This document shows, piece after piece, positions 62,001 to 64,000 of a DNA stretch of 64,000 bases. The position numbers were made by a program, and so were the translations under genes. The stretch's first letter is position 1. Each line of letters opens with the position of its first letter. Source of the stretch: Dermatemys mawii (taxonomy: Eukaryota; Chordata; Testudines; Dermatemydidae); the NCBI GenBank assembly GCA_007922305.1, contig ML677365.1, positions 17,651,512 to 17,715,511 of the forward strand, read 5' to 3'. Under the pieces are notes generated by a model. That model did no database searches. It was not told where the DNA came from and saw nothing but the letters and a program-made list of their open reading frames with translations.

Positions 62001-63258
62001 GCACAGGACTGAGAGTCAAGAGACCTGGATGTCTCTGCTATTGACTCCTCTGGTGTGCTTGAGCAAGTCACTGGACTTCCAAGTCCTTTAGTTTCAGTGA
62101 GGAATGTGCATATTAATACTTATCTACCTCACACTGATGTTAAAATAATTAATGTTTATAAAATGCTCTGATAGGAAGTATGATCCAGGGGACTTGAGAC
62201 CCAAATTCAGTGGCCTGCTTCACCACAAGCTTCCCATGTGACGTTCAGTAAGTCCCTTAACTTCTTTATGCCTCAGATCCCCATCTGTACAATGGGGATA
62301 TTAGCATTTCCCTACTTCATAGAGGTGTTGCAAGGATAAATACATTAGAGACTGTAAGGCTTTCAGACAACTAAAGTATCAGGGCCATATAAGTACCTTA
62401 GATATATAAAGATCTTGCAAGGAAGGCAATATAAAAGTGCATGTTATCATAAATTACATTTGTTTGAGATTTTAAGCTCATAACTCATCTTGACATGAGG
62501 CAATATAGAAATATTTTAAAGTAATTTCTAAAAGCAAAACAGACATGGTCACAGAATGCTGTCAGGAGAGTAAGATGATATGAGTGGATAGGAATAGGAT
62601 GGCATGAGAAAGCAGTCTGAGAAAGTTTTTCCACTTTGACTTGTTATAAATTGCAGAGCACTGCATCTTTTAGAAATGATAATTGACTGGAAGCCAGCTG
62701 TGTGTGAGAGCTGTCTCTGCACAAGAGGTGAGTTTCACTCCAAGAGATCAGAGGGCCAGCCCAAGGTCTAAGCACCACATAAGCTCATAGACTCCTAGAC
62801 CCTCCAGTCAACACTGAGGTAAATTCGCAAGGTGGCATTCACAAGCTTGCACTGATATTGCAGAAGTGAGGGCATTCATTTTCAGAGTTGACAATCTGCA
62901 AGCTTTCATGAAAACTAAAGTTTTTTAAAGCAAAAAATTTGAAGTTCTACTGTCTCCACCATTGCCACAAAGATAACAGAGTATGAAATGGAGTTTCGAG
63001 GAGTGGAGTTTTAAAGCAAGGGAGAAATTTTGAAAAACTACCAAGGGCCAGTATATAGGACACTCCTGTTCAAATAAGAGAATACATCGAAACAGAAATA
63101 GAAAAGATGAGCTCTGAGTTTTGGTTAGGTACAGATGATTCAAAAAGTCAAACATGAGATGAAAAATTAAAATGCATACAACAGATTAAAAAAACACTTA
63201 CTCTTGCATCAATAATCTTCAGAAGCCACCTTTTAGTCAAATTATGTCTCTTGATAGC
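46878..63258 (-). CDS. NDUFAF6: NDUFAF6, partial: last six coding exons
   Basis: Six exons join in frame to give 193 residues ending at a TAA, matching from memory about residues 141-333 of the 333-residue human protein. All introns are GT-AG, with lengths 2221, 3869, 1773, 7557 and 379 bp from 5' to 3'. The product belongs to the squalene/phytoene synthase-like family and is a mitochondrial assembly factor for respiratory complex I, needed early for the ND1 module; human loss causes Leigh-type disease. The conserved stretch [13 protein letters not shown] is in exon 3 of those seen. The first exons with the mitochondrial targeting sequence lie beyond position 64000. PLEKHF2 follows downstream in the same orientation, as in human. 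No stop or frameshift is seen. Confidence 0.95.
47386..47442 (-). CDS. NDUFAF6: NDUFAF6 exon, 57 bp
   Basis: Encodes [19 protein letters not shown], bounded by 'tttcag' and 'GTAAGTG'. Phase 0 at both ends. The 379-bp intron that follows is the only short one among those seen. Confidence 0.95.
47890..48143. mobile_element. Inverted-repeat DNA element, 254 bp, in NDUFAF6 intron
   Basis: Ends 'ggctggtctacgccagaaac' and 'tgtagtgtagacacagcc' pair. Interior contains 'tacgttgacctagctatgtc'. Complete, non-coding, MITE-like copy in the intron between the 102-bp and 57-bp exons. Confidence 0.75.
49137..51170. mobile_element. DNA transposon remnant with Myb/SANT-like gene piece
   Basis: The left end 'gggcatggctatactacaaa' is of the same type as the small inverted-repeat elements, and 'cagtgtctacattcacactg' near 51100 may be the right end. 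The middle includes 'cagtgcactatggg' and the protein remnant at 50690-51115. Another insertion of unknown kind seems to lie at 49245-49740. Overall extent is inferred. Confidence 0.4.
50696..51115 (-). pseudogene. Myb/SANT-like (trihelix) domain remnant
   Basis: The minus-strand frame of 139 codons contains [20 protein letters not shown], followed by [14 protein letters not shown] and EKRYDRN. This is the start of the Myb/SANT-like DNA-binding domain spread widely in turtle genomes and associated with Harbinger-type transposons. The second half of the domain (normally a Q-C-R-x-K helix) is absent and the frame runs off at 50696. It is a truncated copy, not a functional gene. Confidence 0.65.
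51215..51650 (+). mobile_element. Penelope-like element 3' fragment
   Basis: From 51225 the plus strand encodes LQQKT, a stop, then [19 protein letters not shown] and LGLNKDSEW, closely matching the remnant at 27533-27796. It continues through non-coding 3' sequence to the terminal repeat with the hammerhead-like motif at 51558-51600, followed by 'aaaggtgccacaaggatgcc'. Only this 3' end is present. Confidence 0.75.
51558..51600 (+). ncRNA. Hammerhead ribozyme-like motif, one core change
   Basis: Box 1 is the perfect ctgatga at 51564-51570. The stem II hairpin gtgag-ttttag-cccac has one A-C mismatch, and the second box reads aaaa where gaaa is required. The stem III nucleotides gc-ttat-gc follow. 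G12, invariant for catalysis, is lost. Confidence 0.55.
52018..52220 (-). mobile_element. CR1 LINE 3' end, interrupted
   Basis: Antisense CR1 tail: 'atcacagaactggaagggac', 'gaggtcatctagtccagtcc', and later 'agtcttctcttttccagacc' and 'tttttcaatcttcctaactc'. Between them, about 52086-52145, is a CpG-containing insert ('cagtggaaacctgcaatacc', 'aaaaatatcgaccgcggtaa') that looks like the end of a Tigger/mariner-type element. Confidence 0.7.
54211..54594. mobile_element. Tigger/pogo-like MITE, 384 bp, in NDUFAF6 intron
   Basis: Ends 'caatagaaacctcagagttg' and 'taactctgaggttctactg' are inverted repeats. TA flanks the left side and TG (a decayed TA) the right. Same length and internal words as the copy at 22375-22758. 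Confidence 0.85.
55000..55101 (-). CDS. NDUFAF6: NDUFAF6 exon, 102 bp
   Basis: 34 codons beginning [16 protein letters not shown] and ending [10 protein letters not shown], bounded by 'ctctcag' and 'GTGAGC'. Phase 0 at both ends. This is the helix-rich C-terminal half of the protein. Confidence 0.96.
55463..55640. mobile_element. Inverted-repeat element fragment
   Basis: 'agggctggcctatactacag' is the family end. No convincing right end; the interior carries no frame. Confidence 0.35.
56875..57008 (-). CDS. NDUFAF6: NDUFAF6 exon, 134 bp
   Basis: Begins in phase 1 (the Gly codon is split with the previous exon) and encodes [20 protein letters not shown], then [21 protein letters not shown]. 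Bounded by 'aatacag' and 'GTAAGA'. [13 protein letters not shown] is the family's signature helix, corresponding to a conserved helix of squalene/phytoene synthases. Confidence 0.97.
57242..57405. mobile_element. Inverted-repeat DNA element
   Basis: Starts 'gggctagtctataatgcat'. The interior holds mirrored words 'agttttcacactggtgtag' and 'gtgtgaaaactgacttgc'. Boundaries approximate. Confidence 0.4.
58205..58880 (+). mobile_element. CR1 LINE fragments with small hAT insert
   Basis: 58205-58440 encodes a broken CR1 polymerase piece (words 'gcaaggaacataaaaggcaa' and 'ctataaatacattaggaaaa'). 58585-58880 resumes with the CR1 3' region ('gagagtccagaggagagcaa', 'taacagttttcaaatatg', 'ctgcagcaagggagatttag'). 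Between them, about 58485-58556, a short piece ending 'atgaagtttgagaaccctt' is a probable hAT remnant. Confidence 0.65.
59742..60665. mobile_element. Internally deleted ZBED/hAT-type transposon, about 0.92 kb
   Basis: Both ends carry long inverted subterminal repeats of roughly 350 bp: 'agtatttgcactgtaaaa' on the left equals the inverse of 'tttacagtgtaaatattt' on the right, and 'gattaatcgc'-type ends close the unit. On the minus strand, 60310-60105 encodes the transposase C-terminus ([11 protein letters not shown]) with a frameshift before the SLSG-type block. The 5' transposase exon is deleted. It lies in an NDUFAF6 intron. Confidence 0.75.
60689..60807. mobile_element. Small foldback MITE, about 120 bp
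   Basis: 'ggattttcagaagtgctgagc' pairs with 'atcagcattttgaaaatcc', and 'ctcccattaaaatcaatgga' pairs with 'taatgggag'. The whole unit is a hairpin. It lies 71 bp downstream, in transcript direction, of the 103-bp NDUFAF6 exon. Confidence 0.7.
60878..60980 (-). CDS. NDUFAF6: NDUFAF6 exon, 103 bp
   Basis: Encodes [19 protein letters not shown] and then [11 protein letters not shown] plus the first base of Gly, bounded by 'actacag' and 'GTATGTG'. Phase 0 to phase 1. The next exon supplies GT to complete the codon, a good internal check of the model. Confidence 0.97.
61310..61725. mobile_element. Inverted-repeat DNA element with nested repeat
   Basis: 'cttgtttacactacaagtgc' and 'gtagtacagacctggcc' are the two ends. 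Near 61450-61545 it is interrupted by a piece of the retroelement family seen at 32060-32580. Confidence 0.55.
61450..61545 (-). mobile_element. Terminal fragment of the 32-kb retroelement family
   Basis: Plus-strand 'aggtggatgagacaatatct' and 'attggaccaatttctgttg' match the arms at 32060 and 32500. On the minus strand a perfect 6-bp hairpin gagctt-gtct-aagctc is followed by gaaa, but the first hammerhead box is reduced to ctg by a small deletion. Confidence 0.55.
61975..62160 (-). repeat. MIR/CORE-like SINE
   Basis: 'gactgagagtcaagagacctgg', 'gcttgagcaagtcactggac', 'gtttcagtgaggaatg' and 'ttatctacctcacactg' keep the order of a MIR-type SINE. A second copy follows immediately. Confidence 0.6.
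62175..62375 (-). repeat. MIR-like SINE
   Basis: 'cccatgtgacgttcagtaagtc', 'atgcctcagatccccatctg', 'tacaatggggatattagc' and 'ttgcaaggataaatacatta' are diagnostic. Tandem to the previous copy in the same orientation. Confidence 0.65.
63202..63258 (-). CDS. NDUFAF6: NDUFAF6 exon, 57 bp (5'-most seen)
   Basis: Encodes [19 protein letters not shown], bounded by 'ttttcag' and 'GTAAGTG', phase 0 at both ends. I searched 63262-64000 by eye for the preceding exon (expected to end ELWK-like) and did not find it. Confidence 0.95.
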
Positions 63259-63261
63259 CTG

Positions 63262-64000
63262 AAAATGAACAAATAAACACCATATTACAGTTTAGAAAAA
63301 AGAAAAATTTGGAAAATTATTGAAAGCAACGTATGATAAAGGCTGTAATTTTTTTATTATCTTTTTGTTATTAAAAGTAATATTTGACTTGTTCAATATC
63401 AGCTGGGTTAAATCAAAATGGAAGAGTAAAATGTGTGCAATAAAAAATTTAAAGTATAAAACTTTTAACTGATCTCTCTTTACTACTGCAACAGAAAAAA
63501 CAGAATCTTGTACCTTAAGCCAACATGTAAGTGAAGGAGAAATTTTTAAAAAACTATTTTCTTTAAAATGTAATTTAAGTTTACACATTCATTCTGTTAC
63601 TGAGTCATTCTATTACAACTTCCCACAAAAATATTTGCAGAACACATTGTTCACTTCTAGAGACACCATTTTGTTTCCTAAGACAAGTAATAAAAGGAAA
63701 GGAAGACTTCCCTAATGGTTTTTCAGGAAAACATTAATGAGTATATATGTTATGTCAACAGATACTGCTTATACATAATATTCTCATATATATGAGTATT
63801 TTATATATATTATTATTGAAAATTGGTGAACAGAAGATGGTAGAAGATTATCACTCATCTCTGCTAAACTCTTGCCCTCCTTCCACAGCTGCTCCATTCT
63901 ATTATGGTTTTTCCAATCTTATTATTTAAAATAATTCCCTCAAAATCACTTTCAATTTTATAGCCAGTATGTACTGTTGTGTATAATGAGTCTGACATGA
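63262..64000 (-). other. NDUFAF6: NDUFAF6 intron, left part
   Basis: AT-rich intronic DNA with an imperfect AT palindrome ('ctcatatatatgag', 63782-63795). No further exon and no repeat family recognised. Confidence 0.5.

Overview
The window is vertebrate nuclear DNA, most likely from a turtle (Testudines). The two recognisable genes, PLEKHF2 and NDUFAF6, are vertebrate orthologues with canonical splice sites. They lie head-to-tail in the same order and orientation as on human chromosome 8q22. The repeat landscape is what I know from turtle genomes: CR1 and L2-like LINE tails, many small hAT elements, elements with 'ggcctggtctacac'-type inverted ends, Penelope-like retroelements, Tigger-like elements and MIR/CORE-like SINEs. 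The turtle assignment is inference from repeat types, not from a database search.

Layout, all genic features on the minus strand. (1) 1-7.7 kb: downstream intergenic DNA with a hAT element (1564-2219), SINEs, and the 3' part of a ZBED/hAT-type transposase (5330-5925). (2) 7.9-10.43 kb: the terminal PLEKHF2 exon, which holds the whole 249-codon reading frame (9667-10416) and an AT-rich 3' UTR. (3) 10.4-34.16 kb: the single large PLEKHF2 5'-UTR intron, packed with mobile elements and one 400-N assembly gap (27797-28196). (4) 33.4-34.4 kb: a CpG island with GC boxes and a YY1-type site, the PLEKHF2 promoter and non-coding first exon. (5) 34.4-46.9 kb: intergenic DNA, repeat-rich. (6) 46.88-63.26 kb: the last six coding exons of NDUFAF6; earlier exons lie beyond the right edge.

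PLEKHF2 (phafin-2) is an endosomal PH-FYVE adaptor and NDUFAF6 is a mitochondrial complex I assembly factor. They are neighbours but not known to share a pathway.

The most interesting non-genic signal is a set of Penelope-like element copies whose inverted terminal repeats carry hammerhead-ribozyme-like cores (27.4, 28.2, 43.0 and 51.56 kb). Every readable copy is damaged at one or two invariant core positions, and a second repeat family (32.1/32.5 and 61.5 kb) has a looser resemblance. Next is a well-resolved series of hAT insertions whose 8-bp target duplications mostly have TA at the centre (Buster-type preference), including two inserted back to back and one nested in another element. I found no convincing undescribed multi-gene system, and no tRNA, rRNA, CRISPR or viral gene.
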